A stretch of DNA of 64,000 bases. Source: Mesostigma viride. Lineage: Eukaryota > Streptophyta > Mesostigmatophyceae > Mesostigmatales > Mesostigmataceae. The stretch spans positions 1,645,107 through 1,709,106 of the forward strand of contig RPFO01000078.1 in NCBI GenBank assembly GCA_009746045.1, written 5' to 3'. Position 1 is the first letter of the stretch; each line of letters opens with the position of its first letter. The position numbers were made by a program, and so were the translations under genes. This document shows, piece by piece, positions 43,600 to 53,434 of the stretch. A model generated the notes under the pieces. The model was not told the origin of the DNA and did no database searches. It was given only the letters and a program-made list of their open reading frames with translations.

Positions 43600-44065
43600 G
43601 GATTGTTTGTTACTAGATAGAATAGACGGGTTGGATTGTGTGCACCCATCCATCCATCCATCCATCCATCCATCCATCCATCCATCCATCCACCACCCAC
43701 CCACCCACCCACCCACCCACCCACCCACCCACCCACCCACCCACCCACCCACCCACCCACCCACCCACCCACCCACCCACCCACCCACCCACCCACCCAC
43801 CCACCCACCCACCCACCCACCCACCCACCCACCCACCCACCCACCCACCCACCCACCCACCCACCCACCCATCCATCCATCCATCCATCCATCCATCCAT
43901 CCATCCATCCATCCATCCATCCATCCATCCATCCATCCATCCATCCATCCATCCATCCATCCATCCATCCATCCATCCATCCATCCGTCGCGATTAATGC
44001 TCCATGACTAGCTCCCAAACGGGAGCTAGCACGATTTTAATTAGTAAATTAATTAATCCATCTCA
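43600..44065 (+). mobile_element. LINE 3' end with an expanded CATC/CACC array
   Basis: GTGTGCACCCATCC before the array, and ATTAATGCTCC, a hairpin (CTAGCTCCC-AAAC-GGGAGCTAG, 44008-44029) and a TTAA-rich tail after it, match the 3' UTR of the full-length LINE (36,240-36,343), which has only (CATC)5 at that place. No coding part remains. Confidence 0.8.
43647..43987. repeat. (CATC)n-(CACC)n-(CATC)n sandwich microsatellite
   Basis: About 46 bp of CATC, 177 bp of CACC and 118 bp of CATC follow without interruption. HPPT and GWVG reading frames on both strands are artefacts. Confidence 0.97.
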
Positions 44066-44089
44066 GGCATGCATAGTTGTCTCACTTAA

Positions 44090-46100
44090 TCTAGTCAATC
44101 GAATCCATCGGGGTTGACGAATTAAACTCGTGCACACAATCATACCGCGGCTTAAGAAACAATTGATCACACCACATTGGACCGCAATGCGTTGATCAAG
44201 AAATATCAAGGAGACAACCAGCGCAGGCCAGAAATCGAGAGATGCGTTGATCAAGAAATATAATTGTCTCCTTGATAATTGTGTCTAGTTATCTCAGTAA
44301 GTTAGACAAGTAATATCCTTGACTACTTCTGTGGAACTGAAAGTGGTCAACGAGCAAGAGGCTTTGAGGATGGATGAATTATGCGAACTAACATTATACC
44401 ATGTTAGATTAGATCACAACAAACGTTCCAGCAATGGCAACCCATACGTCCTAATCTCAACGTGCATGTCGAGCATGCTCCACCGTTAGCCTGAAATGGA
44501 CCAATCAGGTTACAGCATCACAAGGTAAGATTCTTTCGTCCCTCTAACTAGACACGTAACACAAGAGCACACAAACCAGCCTGGCATAATCCAGACGTGG
44601 AATCACCGAATCTTGATAAGCATTGGAGTCCTAAAATATCTAGGCAAGACTTGGCAGAACCGACCAACTAATAACCCCACGTGGATCAGGCCACGACCAA
44701 TGAGGGTCTAAACAAGTCAGTTGACAAAGTCCAGGTCTCGAAATATCTCTGCACGTGGGAAACCTCATAACTAGCTCAATACTCATCCAAAAGGCCTCAA
44801 ATAAAATCCCAAACTATTACAAAACTCAGGATGTAACAACAAGTCAGATTTGGTTGTTACATATTGACATGTCAAGCAAATGTGGGTCAGCAAGTATTGA
44901 CTGTCCTCCCTAATGGTGGCGGTTGCTAGGGAACATCCAGTAATGTTATCCTGAGGGGGGGCACTCAGGGTTTAAGGGAACTCCCACAGCAACCTTGGGT
45001 TGGTACCACAATGCATGGCACTACCCAACGCCAGCGGCGGCGGCGGCCCGGCTAAGGCGGTGGCGGCCCAAAGGAGGCGGCGGCGGCAGCGGCGGCCCGG
45101 AGGAGGGGGCAGCGGCGGCCCGAAGGAGGAGGCGGCGGCGGCGGCCCGGAGGCGGCGGCGGCAGCGGCGGCCCGGAGGCGGCAGCGGCCCGGAGGAGGCG
45201 GCGGCGGCCATTGAAACCACCACTCAGTTGGACAGCCTACACGAGCTTTCACCAACAAAGCCGGACATGTCAAACTACCAGTGAAGATTCGCTTTTTGCA
45301 CCCGAGTGGGTTGAGAGCCCACTACTCGTCTAGCCACTAAATCGGCACATGCCAAACCAGCCACTTCAGGCTAGCTTCAACCATGGTTGAACCACCGTCA
45401 ATATGAGCGGCTCAACACATGTAGTGAACGTTGGAACTGATGGGAAGCACAGATGTCCACCGGGGGAAGTGATGGCACCACGGCTCCATCGCAAGCAAGG
45501 GCCACTAGACCTACTGTCCACACCATGATGGCTGATTGAGCTTCAAACGTTGCCAAGAATTATGATGATGGCACCACTGATATGCCACATCCTTGATGAT
45601 AAGTGTAGCAATAGTAGCCGGGCCGCAGCAGCAAGAAGATATGTCGCATGCAGCGCCACGTAGGTCCGTCCACCATGCGCCGCACCTGCAAGTGTGGAGA
45701 CTAGGGCATGGTTGCATGTCTGGGGGTGGCCTTGTACATTTGGGAGGAGTTGGCGCCACATGTATAAGTAACGCAAAGAAACCAAGAACTCAAGTCCATC
45801 GTTGAAAGAAAATACACACATGAGATTCAAGGCCACATCTCACGATCATGGAGGCAGCCAACAAGCACTACAATGGACACCACAACTCCAACATTCCATT
45901 ATAGTGCTTAAAGCCAAACACCGCAAAATGTTCGGGAGCAAGACAATGGCCCGGCACATATGTTTGAGATACTCACATTACACTACGGCAAGAAGATGTT
46001 CAATGTTGATACGAAGTTTTATGGCCGAGGAAACGCACCAACTTACAACAAACACAGATGAAATGTAGCCAGGATACACATGTTGTCCCGCTTAGGATTG
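44090..46100. other. MULE interior without a supported gene
   Basis: It includes the 70-bp TIR element at 44,206 and a GGC/GGA-rich block at ~45,025-45,215. No transposase catalytic domain was found on either strand. Confidence 0.55.
44206..44275. mobile_element. 70-bp miniature TIR element containing the GAGACAACCAGCGCAGGCCA motif
   Basis: TCAAGGAGACAA and TTGTCTCCTTGA form the ends, with TA outside both. Alternatively only 44,206-44,241 is the insertion, because the 19-bp sequence ATGCGTTGATCAAGAAATA occurs directly before it (44187-44205) and after it (44242-44260). Both readings make it a mobile sequence. Confidence 0.6.
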
Positions 46101-46984
46101 TTAACGTGAAGATGGATGTGCCGCAAAGGATGTAGGCAGCCTGTGGTGCATAGAAGTTGCACCTTCCCTAATGCACATAGCAAGCGCTGCCATGCTAGCA
46201 ACATTGCCAGCAAATACCTCCAAATGATCCATGAGGGCATTGACCTCGTGAAGGTGCATTGAGGTTGCAGTTTCATATTCGCTCATGGGAGTTGGGGTTG
46301 CGAAGAAGCACTGCCAACACTTGGAGCAGACGCGGCATTGCTAGGGCAGTTGCCGTGACCAAGAGAAGCAACGAACCCGCCCCGGGCCCGGGCCCGCTTC
46401 GGAGTACCCGTAGCCTCACCGACAACGCTTCCACCAAGAGTTGCAGAGACCTTGCGTTTTGACGTGGGTGGCTCGTTGGGATGGTGTGCTCTTTGTTTAC
46501 GTGGTTGTTTTCCCCGACCACGGGGTGGAGGACCTAAAGGGTTTTCTACCAAGCGAGCAGCACTTCCATCCCCTCCCGGCTGACTCACCTGACTTGATGG
46601 CAGTCTCTTCTGCTGCCAGTATGACTTACAATGCCTGAGAAAATCCGAGCCACAACGACCCTCATGCGCCAAAGAAGCCCATGCCTTCATGTGAGCGAGA
46701 ATGTCAGTATACGTAGGCTCCGTGCCTTGAGCGACATCCACGTTGACATCATCATCACGGCTGTTCTCAGGGTGTACAGTTACCATCTGTTGGAATTGTA
46801 GCTGGCTCTCAATAGTGTCCGGCTTGGGTTGCTTCCACCTATCGCACACCAATTGCATCGGCACCTGCTTGCACTGATGAAGATGCACCTCAACGGCTAA
46901 ACAATGGCGGCATGGGAGGCCTACAAAGGTTGGAAATTGGCATGTGCACTCCAAAACATGGCCGTCCTCCCCGGTCGTAACCAA
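46101..46984 (-). pseudogene. MULE transposase C-terminal fragment with SWIM zinc finger
   Basis: On the minus strand the frame reads GEDGHVLECTCQFPTFVGLP followed by CRHCLAVEVH, which is the SWIM pattern C-x-C-x(n)-C-x-H found at the end of Mutator-type transposases. Further on come basic and Pro-rich sequence (GKQPRKQRAHHPNEPP). An in-frame TAA lies a few codons upstream (near 46,998), and only about 360 bp remain before the TIR edge, so the catalytic DDE domain is gone. A second frame from 46,286 to 46,101 (MSEYETATSMHLHEVNALMD) is a likely continuation after one more slip. Confidence 0.75.
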
Positions 46985-47352
46985 ACGTTCCTTTGATTAT
47001 TTTCCCGCCTTGTACAACGGCGTGGTGGCCAGGTTCTTTCTTACGCCACGTTCAAAATCACCGTTCATAAACACTTTACGCGGCCGCCTTGGCATGGTAT
47101 GGCCCATAGGCCGCCATCTTGACCCACGAGTATGAGCCAGTAGGCTGCGCTTTCCGTTCGTTTCGTCCCTGATCACAAAGTTTCCGGCTCATGCCGCCGC
47201 GTCTGCAAGCGTTACCCGTATTTATCAGCCCACACCGTTCCTTTCACAAGCGTTACCCGTATTTATCGACGCGTACCGTAGCCTCTCGTCATTGTCATCT
47301 GTCATCGGGTGCGCCCAGCACCGGGTGCGATTTCCAAAAACCCAAACAAATA

Positions 47353-48835
47353 TGTACCACTGAAATCAGGCATTTTCGCGGGACGAAGGTGAAGACGACG
47401 GCGATGGCGGCAGGTAGATCTCGCCAGTTTTCGCGCGAATTTCAGTGGCTGTTGGGTAGCACGACCATGATGATGCGTTCAAAGGATGATAATTAGGTTT
47501 CTACGAGTTTGTTGAGGTACTCGGGGGCAAAGGAAACGTAGTTTTTTCCAGTTTCTCACCCAACTTTCATGCGGAAACCCTGGAAACCGGCATACATATT
47601 ATTACGGCAGGACTCGGGTCTGCTGCGGCACCATGCTTGGTATTTCCATGGTGTTTCGACTTCTTAACACATGTTTATTCATTCCGAACGCCCGGACTCT
47701 CGGCTAAACCGAGATTTGTGCAGACTTTTATTGGGTAGCTCCGGGCATGATGGTGCCTGCAAATAGCGTAAGGCGTGACCGTGGCTATTGCTACGGTATG
47801 CTGTATTTTCCTGGAAATGGCCTCTGCCACCGGCTCAATAGTGCTTGCAGGCGTAAGTATATCGTGTTTCTACCTAGTTTCTGCCAGTTTTCCACTTATT
47901 TCTACCAACCTCTGCCCAGCCTCTCTAAGACCGCCATCCTACTCGACGTTGCTTGCATGTCAGCCATAGCAGGTTACAGTTGTGCAGTATTTAGTTAGGT
48001 GCTGTATACGTCGTCAAGCCGTGCATATATCGTGAGGATTGGATGTTGATGGTTTATACTGCGTTGATTGTGCAAGAAGATCAGCTAGGTGCCCATAATC
48101 ATGGTGTATAATCATGTGTTGTTAGCATCTTGCCACCATTTGCTAGCATGCATTCCAGCGTCATCTTTGCCTGCATGTAAGCTCATGGATCACTCAACCT
48201 ATCCAAGCCTTGCATTACACTTGCCTCTTTCTTTCAGTACTGCACGCGTTATGGAATGAAAACCCAGCACCTCCGTTCGGGACCACGAGGCATGTGCTCA
48301 ACACGTTGTGAGAGTGGATGATGCTTTGGCTATGGCTGCCTGATTCAGTCATATTAGGTCATCCAGTCATGATGTTTGATGCATGTTTGATGCTGTATAA
48401 CTTATACAACACCTAGTTTCAACGTTTTGACCCTCCAAGCTCACAATGGCCCCGTTTATGGGGCTCGTGTCGTTGCGTAATGTTGTGAAGGGCTCTCATG
48501 TTTCCCACTGCGTTGTACTGCGTTGTAATTGTGATGCTAATAAAAAATAGCTCCAGTGGCCCAATGGGCCTGAGTTTTGTTTCATAGAGCCTGCATATGT
48601 TGCCCATAGCTCGTGCAAGAAGCCAGATTTTTTTCATGAACCATTTGCCCATAAGCACATGACTTGTGACCTAGGGTCAAGAAATCGCGGTCATGGTCAG
48701 ACCCCCCTGTATTCAAACCAGTGTATCTCTCTAATGAATAAGCATTTTGTAGGTCTGAGTAGCTCAAAAAATCCTTTGATTTATGGGCTTTCAGGAAAGT
48801 ATATACATGACCATGAAAAAAAAAATTCCTTAGGT
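47353..48835. other. Right part of the 8.3-kb element, no supported gene
   Basis: Short frames only, none with recognisable composition. The right terminal palindrome and inverted repeat follow at 48,860-48,899. Confidence 0.5.
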
Positions 48836-48899
48836 GCTATACGCGTTCTTAAAAAAGCTTACAACGCGATATATCGCGTTCTAATTAAAAAAACACGGG

Positions 48900-49130
48900 T
48901 TAAGGAGGCATGAACCATCATGGCGGTGCAGGTGCACCTTGTGCACCCAGAGCAGGTGATAGTTGTACATCCTCCACCTGCAGGTTGTAGCCCTGATTGT
49001 ATTACAAACCCATAGATCAAAGAGACAACCAGCGCAGGCCAGAAATAGATGCCCCTTTCTCAGGGCTATGTGTTACATATGCTCCCAACGGAGCTATGAT
49101 TTTAATTAATTAATTAATTGATTAATCACT
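48900..49130 (+). mobile_element. LINE 3' UTR, right part, with hairpin and tail
   Basis: It continues the UTR interrupted at 40,595 and is inversely homologous to 39,482-39,650. It ends in hairpin GCTCC-CAAC-GGAGC (49081-49094) and (TTAA)n. It carries a 27-bp insertion absent from the homologous copy. Confidence 0.85.
49018..49044 (+). mobile_element. 27-bp micro-insertion with ATAGAT duplication
   Basis: The sequence contains GAGACAACCAGCGCAGGCCA. It is flanked by ATAGAT (49012-49017 and 49045-49050). The homologous UTR at 39,538-39,547 reads straight through with a single ATAGAT (as its complement), giving a clean empty site. Confidence 0.75.
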
Positions 49131-49139
49131 CGGTGTGGG

Positions 49140-49260
49140 TGACAAGCGCTATGGCTTCATTGGTGCATGGAAACAATGCCAGTTGGTAGCCAAAGGCATG
49201 GAAATGATGTGGGTTCGATCCCAGCACCATCATGAACATTATATAACCCTTCCAGGCCCT
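49140..49260 (+). repeat. Possible tRNA-derived SINE fragment
   Basis: TATGGCTTCATTGGT resembles an A box and GGGTTCGATCCC near 49,211 is a perfect B box about 55 bp later. The T-arm stem has one mismatch and no acceptor stem pairs, so it is not a tRNA gene. It follows the LINE tail directly. Confidence 0.4.
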
Positions 49261-49337
49261 TGATTAAAAGGCACAGAAACAGGGGTACCGAATAATATCG
49301 AATATTTACCGGATATTTACCGAATTATTTGATAGGC

Positions 49338-51229
49338 GCGTACCCAGCCCTGACGGAACCCCTGGCCGACCCCAACCAGCTCCCGCCGTTTACCGAGCTC
49401 GATCGAGCTGAGCACCGCCGCCAAGCAACTCCGCTTCTATGCCGCCGTTGGACCTGACCAGCTCCCAGCCCGGGTGATGAAGCTGACGGCGCTCACAGGG
49501 TTCCTGCTTGACGTCTGCAACCGGATCCTGCTTGCCGACGCGCCGCCGATTCCTGCGTGGCAGCACAGCTACCGTATTATGCTGTACAAAAACAAAGGTT
49601 CCCCTGACGACCCCGCCAACTACAGAGGAGTCTGCATCCAGAGCGCCGCACTCAAGTTGTTCATGCGCATGATCCTCAACCGCCTTCGTTCTGCTCTCGA
49701 CTGTCACCTTGGGGAAAGTCAAATGGGCTTCCGTCCTGGGCGCAACACCGTCATGGCCATCTTCATCGCGCGTCGCCTCTTCGAGGAAATCGCTCTCCTG
49801 CAACCTGGCGAGTTTCCCGCCATCCTGATCTTCGTCGACTTCATCAAGGCTTTTGATTCTGTCCTCTGGGACGCTCTATGGGCTGTACTTGCTCGCGCTC
49901 GCGTCCCCACTCCCCTGATTACCGTCATCCGCACGCTGTATGAGGGGTTGACCACTTCGGTGCGCACTCATGCAACACGGCATTACCCCGCCATGCCCAC
50001 TGCAGACCGGCGTCTGGCAGGGTTGCGTCCTGTCGCCGTACCTGTTTTTTATTGTAGTAGTGGATTATGTTATGCGCCAGGCACGTGCTCGCTTTGCTAG
50101 CATTGCAGGCCGTGCCCCTGGCCTAGCGATCACGAACGAGCTTGGGGAAGGGGGGCCGACTAACAAGCAGAATTTACTAGCTGACCTCATTTATGCCGAC
50201 AACATCACGCTCATCGAGAAGCCGGAGTCTGCCCAACTTTGGCTGGACTGCCTGGCGCTCGAGGCTCGGGCGGTTGTTGGTCTAGAAATCAGCCCCAAAA
50301 CGGAGGCCCTGGCCCTCGGCATGGCAGGGCCCCCACCCACACTCCGCCTCTTAGACGATGCCGAGGTCAACTACCCTCCTTCAGGCCGCTTCAAGCTGCT
50401 CGGCAGTTGGCTTCCCGACTGCGAGGACGACATGACGACACGGATCGGCATGGCGTGGGCGCACCTCCATGACCACCGCCGCTGGTGGAGCAACCCCGCC
50501 CTACCCCGGATCGTCAAGCGTGACCTCTTCAAGGTCGTCATTCTGACGATCCTGACCTACGGCGCCGAGACGTGGGCACTGACGCAGGAGCTGGAGCAAC
50601 GACTCGACGGCGCCGTCACCAAGATGCTGCGCAAGGCCCTTAACATCCCCTTTGGTTTGCACATTAGTAATGAGGATTTGTACGCTGATTTGCCCTATGT
50701 TTCCCACATTATTAGGCACAGGCGCCTGGGCCTAGCCGGGCACCTGGCCCGCACAGATCAGGTAGATACCTCAGATAGACTAGCAGGCACCAAGCCCGCC
50801 CAGCCTGGGCGATATGTCCTATCCTGGCGTGCCCCCGGCCGCGCGCGGCACTGAGGGCCGCCACCCGTGGACATTTCGTGATAGACTTGGCATAGACATG
50901 TGCTACACTAGACGTGACGGGCTCACCCCCGGGCAGCCTCCTGGTTTGTCTGTAATATGGAGGCAGATGGTGCGCAAGGATAGATGGCAAGTAGTGATGA
51001 AGGAGACCACCCCCAAGCCTGTGGGGGCTCCGCGGCGTGTGACCGCGTATGGCATTCATAGCGATTCGGGCCGCGGTGCCCACACCCCTGTAACTAGGAC
51101 CTAGATAGCTTATACCATCCATTCCATCCCATGTTCCCCTCCCACTGAGGACTTATGCTCACGTGACGCAGTCACGTGTCTATTAATTAATTAATTAAAT
51201 AATTAATTTACAACTTAATTAATTAATTA
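49338..51229 (+). mobile_element. 5'-truncated LINE
   Basis: An 11-bp target duplication ATTTGATAGGC flanks it (49327-49337 and 51230-51240). The 3' end has hairpin CACGTGAC-GCA-GTCACGTG (51160-51178) and (TTAA)n tail. The surrounding DNA is rich in CCGAATA words on both sides, consistent with one interrupted sequence. Confidence 0.92.
49474..51104 (+). pseudogene. LINE reverse transcriptase with YADN and frameshifts
   Basis: Motifs run in order: ANYRGVCIQS, QMGFRPGRNTV, FVDFIKAFDS, then in a second frame GVWQGCVLSPYLFFIVVVDY and, at the catalytic box, LIYADNITLIE. The second Asp of YADD is Asn (GAC AAC near 50,200), which should abolish polymerisation. Frames change near 49,970-50,000 and near 50,815. 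FFIVVVDY and ARAVVGLEIS look like one-codon duplications compared with the sister copies. No endonuclease is present. It is a dead copy. Confidence 0.88.
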
Positions 51230-51240
51230 ATTTGATAGGC

Positions 51241-52058
51241 CCTGAAAACCCCACCGAATACCGGATACCGAATAACGAATAGCCGTATACTGCCCACGGG
51301 AAAGGTCGGCAGATGAGTGGTCACGGCGATTCCGCCGTTTTTCTGGCTACGTGGCCCGTGGATATGCATGAGACTTTACGAAACGGTACTTTCAGCACCC
51401 GCGGCTTTTCACGTGCTTGCGAAACGCCACCGTAAAAATCCCGTGGATTCTTTTTTGCGGAGGGGAACTACTAAGGGAACTCGTACGGAATAACCCCCGT
51501 ACACGTGCATGAGATTTTTTCAGTTACGTCCGCCCATTTCAAACCGGTACTTTGCGCCCCCGCGGCTTTTCACGTGCTTGCGAAACGCCACCGTAAAAAT
51601 CCCGTGGATTCTTTTGTGCCAGGGTTCCTGGTACGGCAGGAATCCCGTGGATTCGCAGGAGATTTTCCCGCTGATTGCGAAACGGTACTGTCATATGCCG
51701 CATTCCTCTGAAAATCCTGTGGATCTTTGCATGCGGTCCGGAACTAGATTTGTACAAGATTCTGAACCCCGTGGAGGTACATGCAAATTTCCGTTACGGA
51801 CAATGTCAGCGGATTTTATCCTGTGCACGTTCCTAAATAGGCCACGTAGAGGAATCTCGTGGTCATCCAGCAGGTCTAACGATTCAGCGATCCCGTGGAC
51901 AGAAATCGCGTGATGGCAAACTCGAGTGACCCGTGTGGCCGGGTACAAAACGCTACCACCAAAGTCAGCAAGTCGCCGTCTCAGGTGCAGTCAGCACACC
52001 AACTGGTGCTCACACCGAAACTCTGTCGCTGCGTACAACTTTTTTTTTATATTCAGCC
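51241..52058. other. Region with an imperfect ~161-bp direct duplication, no supported gene
   Basis: About 51,383-51,454 and 51,544-51,615 share CGGCTTTTCACGTGCTTGCG and AAACGCCACCGTAAAAATCC. CCCGTGGATT-like words recur about seven times between 51,350 and 51,900. It is upstream of the RING/TRAF-like gene. Confidence 0.55.
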
Positions 52059-53434
52059 ATGGCCAGGTCTAGGATTCCAAACAGTGTCAGGATTTCTCGT
52101 GTGGATGCACAGGGACAGACACAGGCTGGGCCTGTCAGGACGCAATGGCAGGAAAGAAATGGACAGTCCTCGGCAGCGACCACGCCGTATCAGGCCCCCG
52201 TGCGCCAGGAGGCGAACAAGTCTCAAGGAGACAACCAGCGCAGGCCAGATTTAATCGGGAGAAGTATGTACAGATGGGCGGTGAGTGAGCCCCAAATTCC
52301 CTCGATCCTTCTTGCACATACCCAGGTCTTTTCATGTTCCTTTCCCATGCACAACCCTCCTTGCCAGCTGTCTCACGTCACCTTTTCCCCCACTTCCCTT
52401 GTTTTTTTCTTGTAGCTTGTACAAGGCGGTGATGTCCAGATCCAACCATCCTCTCCACATCGCAGGCAAGCAAGTGCTGGCCAGTGGTCCAGATGGCAAA
52501 CGCCTGTTCCCAGACCTCATCAAACTGCACGACTTCGTCAAGATGCAGTTGGAGACGATGAAGTACGAGTGCGGGATCTGCATCACACGGAACGCACCAA
52601 GTTCGTCACTCTCTTGTTGGCGAACGGAGAGTACCCGACTCCTGTGGCAATCTCTGCTGTGACGGGTGCGCCCTTGAGCTGGCAGCCAACGATGCCAACG
52701 CCTGCCCCTTCTGTCGCAAGCCCCTAAGCCAGAACGGGACTTTGTTCGTCCCCAACCCCCAGATCAACAGGATGGCTGCTCCCTCCTCCTCCAAGGCCTG
52801 CAAGCACCCCAACTGCCTCGCCATCGTGAAGCTGGACGAGCTGGAGCAGCACGAGGAGACCTGCGTCTTCAACAATTTACAGGTGTGGCAACTCCATGTG
52901 GGAACTCCATTGTCCACCCCATGAAGGATGACACCCTCTCTCTCCCCCTTGGGTGCTGCTGGCTGCATGGAGGGCACGGAGAGCCAGGTTAGTAGGGAGC
53001 ACATGCAGCAGGGGTGCATGTACGAGGCCTCTGTGAAGATGCTGGACGCTGCCTTGTACACGAGTCGCAGGGTGGAGCAGTTGAAGTTTTCTCTCGCCGA
53101 GGAGCGGTCGGATGCCATCTCTCAGATCTCCATGGTGACGGCCGGGGATGAAACAGGGCAGGATCACACAGCAGTTGAGCAGGCACCTCCCCCACACCGC
53201 TGCTCCTTCGTCTCCTGGACCCAGTGCTTCCTCAGCAGCACCGAGTCAGAGGAGATGATCCCTCAGAAGGAGGACAATGTGACAATGATCCGACCCCGAC
53301 TGGAGGCCAAGACAGACAGGGTCCAATGCGTGACAGACGCCAGCATAATGGCATGTTATAGTTGTCACCCCCAGGACTTAGTCTGTCAGTGCTCGAGATT
53401 GACAGAATCAGGGGTTGATGTTTTGAAAGATTGA
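52059..53434 (+). CDS. RING plus TRAF-type zinc-finger protein, with disruptions
   Basis: RING/TRAF proteins are mostly E3 ubiquitin ligases or signalling adaptors. A strong start (GCCATGG) at 52,059 opens MARSRIPNSVRISRVD; exon 1 ends at 52,280 (GTGAGT). Exon 2 probably begins at 52,426 and ends at 52,882 (CAG|GTGTGG). It gives KYECGICI, then, after at least one frame shift near 52,590, DSCGNLCCDGCALELAANDA and ACPFCRKPL, a RING skeleton. The expected C-x-H-x-x-C reads C-G-N-L-C, so the His ligand is missing. A TRAF-like finger follows (CKHPNCLAIVKLDELEQHEE, then TC). Exon 3 starts at 52,988 (intron 105 bp) and encodes a helical tail. A LINE inserted at 53,432 supplies the present stop. Decayed gene or sequencing errors are both possible. 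Confidence 0.55.
52223..52249 (+). repeat. GAGACAACCAGCGCAGGCCA motif inside an exon
   Basis: The 27-bp motif found at 44,206 and 49,018 occurs here within exon 1 of the RING/TRAF-like gene and is read in frame as QGDNQRRPD. No flanking duplication is obvious. Confidence 0.6.

Larger units (their letters stand above)
43491..44089. mobile_element. Possible TIR element enclosing a LINE 3' end
   Basis: TTAAGTGAGACAA and TTGTCTCACTTAA face each other about 600 bp apart. TA precedes the left end; TC follows the right end, so the duplication is imperfect. The ends match the family of 12,426 and 36,478. The inside is mostly LINE 3' UTR and microsatellite. Confidence 0.45.
42138..47343. mobile_element. 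MULE (Mutator-like element), 5.2 kb, 215-bp TIRs
   Basis: Inverted repeats 42138-42352 and 47129-47343 start GGGTTTTTGGAAATCGCACC and are nearly identical. A 9-bp target duplication AAACAAATA (42129-42137 and 47344-47352) is the Mutator hallmark. Each TIR contains GATAAATACGGGTAACGCTT twice. The only transposase sequence is a SWIM-domain C-terminus, so the element is non-autonomous. A LINE 3' end with an expanded microsatellite sits inside. Confidence 0.92.
40596..48899. mobile_element. 8.3-kb terminal-inverted-repeat element, TTAA target duplication
   Basis: Its ends read CCCGTGTTTTTTTA then AACGCGATAYATCGCGTT on both sides in inverted orientation, with a small indel between the two blocks. 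TTAA lies directly outside each end (40592-40595 and 48900-48903). The uninterrupted LINE UTR at 39,640-39,665 shows the empty site, reading TTTA there. TTAA duplication is typical of piggyBac-type elements, but no matching transposase is present and the palindromic subterminal repeats are unusual. It contains the MULE at 42,138-47,343. Confidence 0.7.

Noticed and set aside
43491-44018. Open frames WMDG, GWVG, HPSI and HPPT
   Set aside because: They are translation of CATC/CACC arrays; the same applies at 58,149-58,877 and 59,662-60,200.
45000-45333. Gly/Ala/Arg-rich protein on either strand
   Set aside because: It is translation of a GGC/GGA trinucleotide block inside the MULE, open in several frames.
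49141-49230. Intact tRNA gene
   Set aside because: The B box is perfect but the T stem has a mismatch and there is no acceptor stem; at most a SINE fragment.
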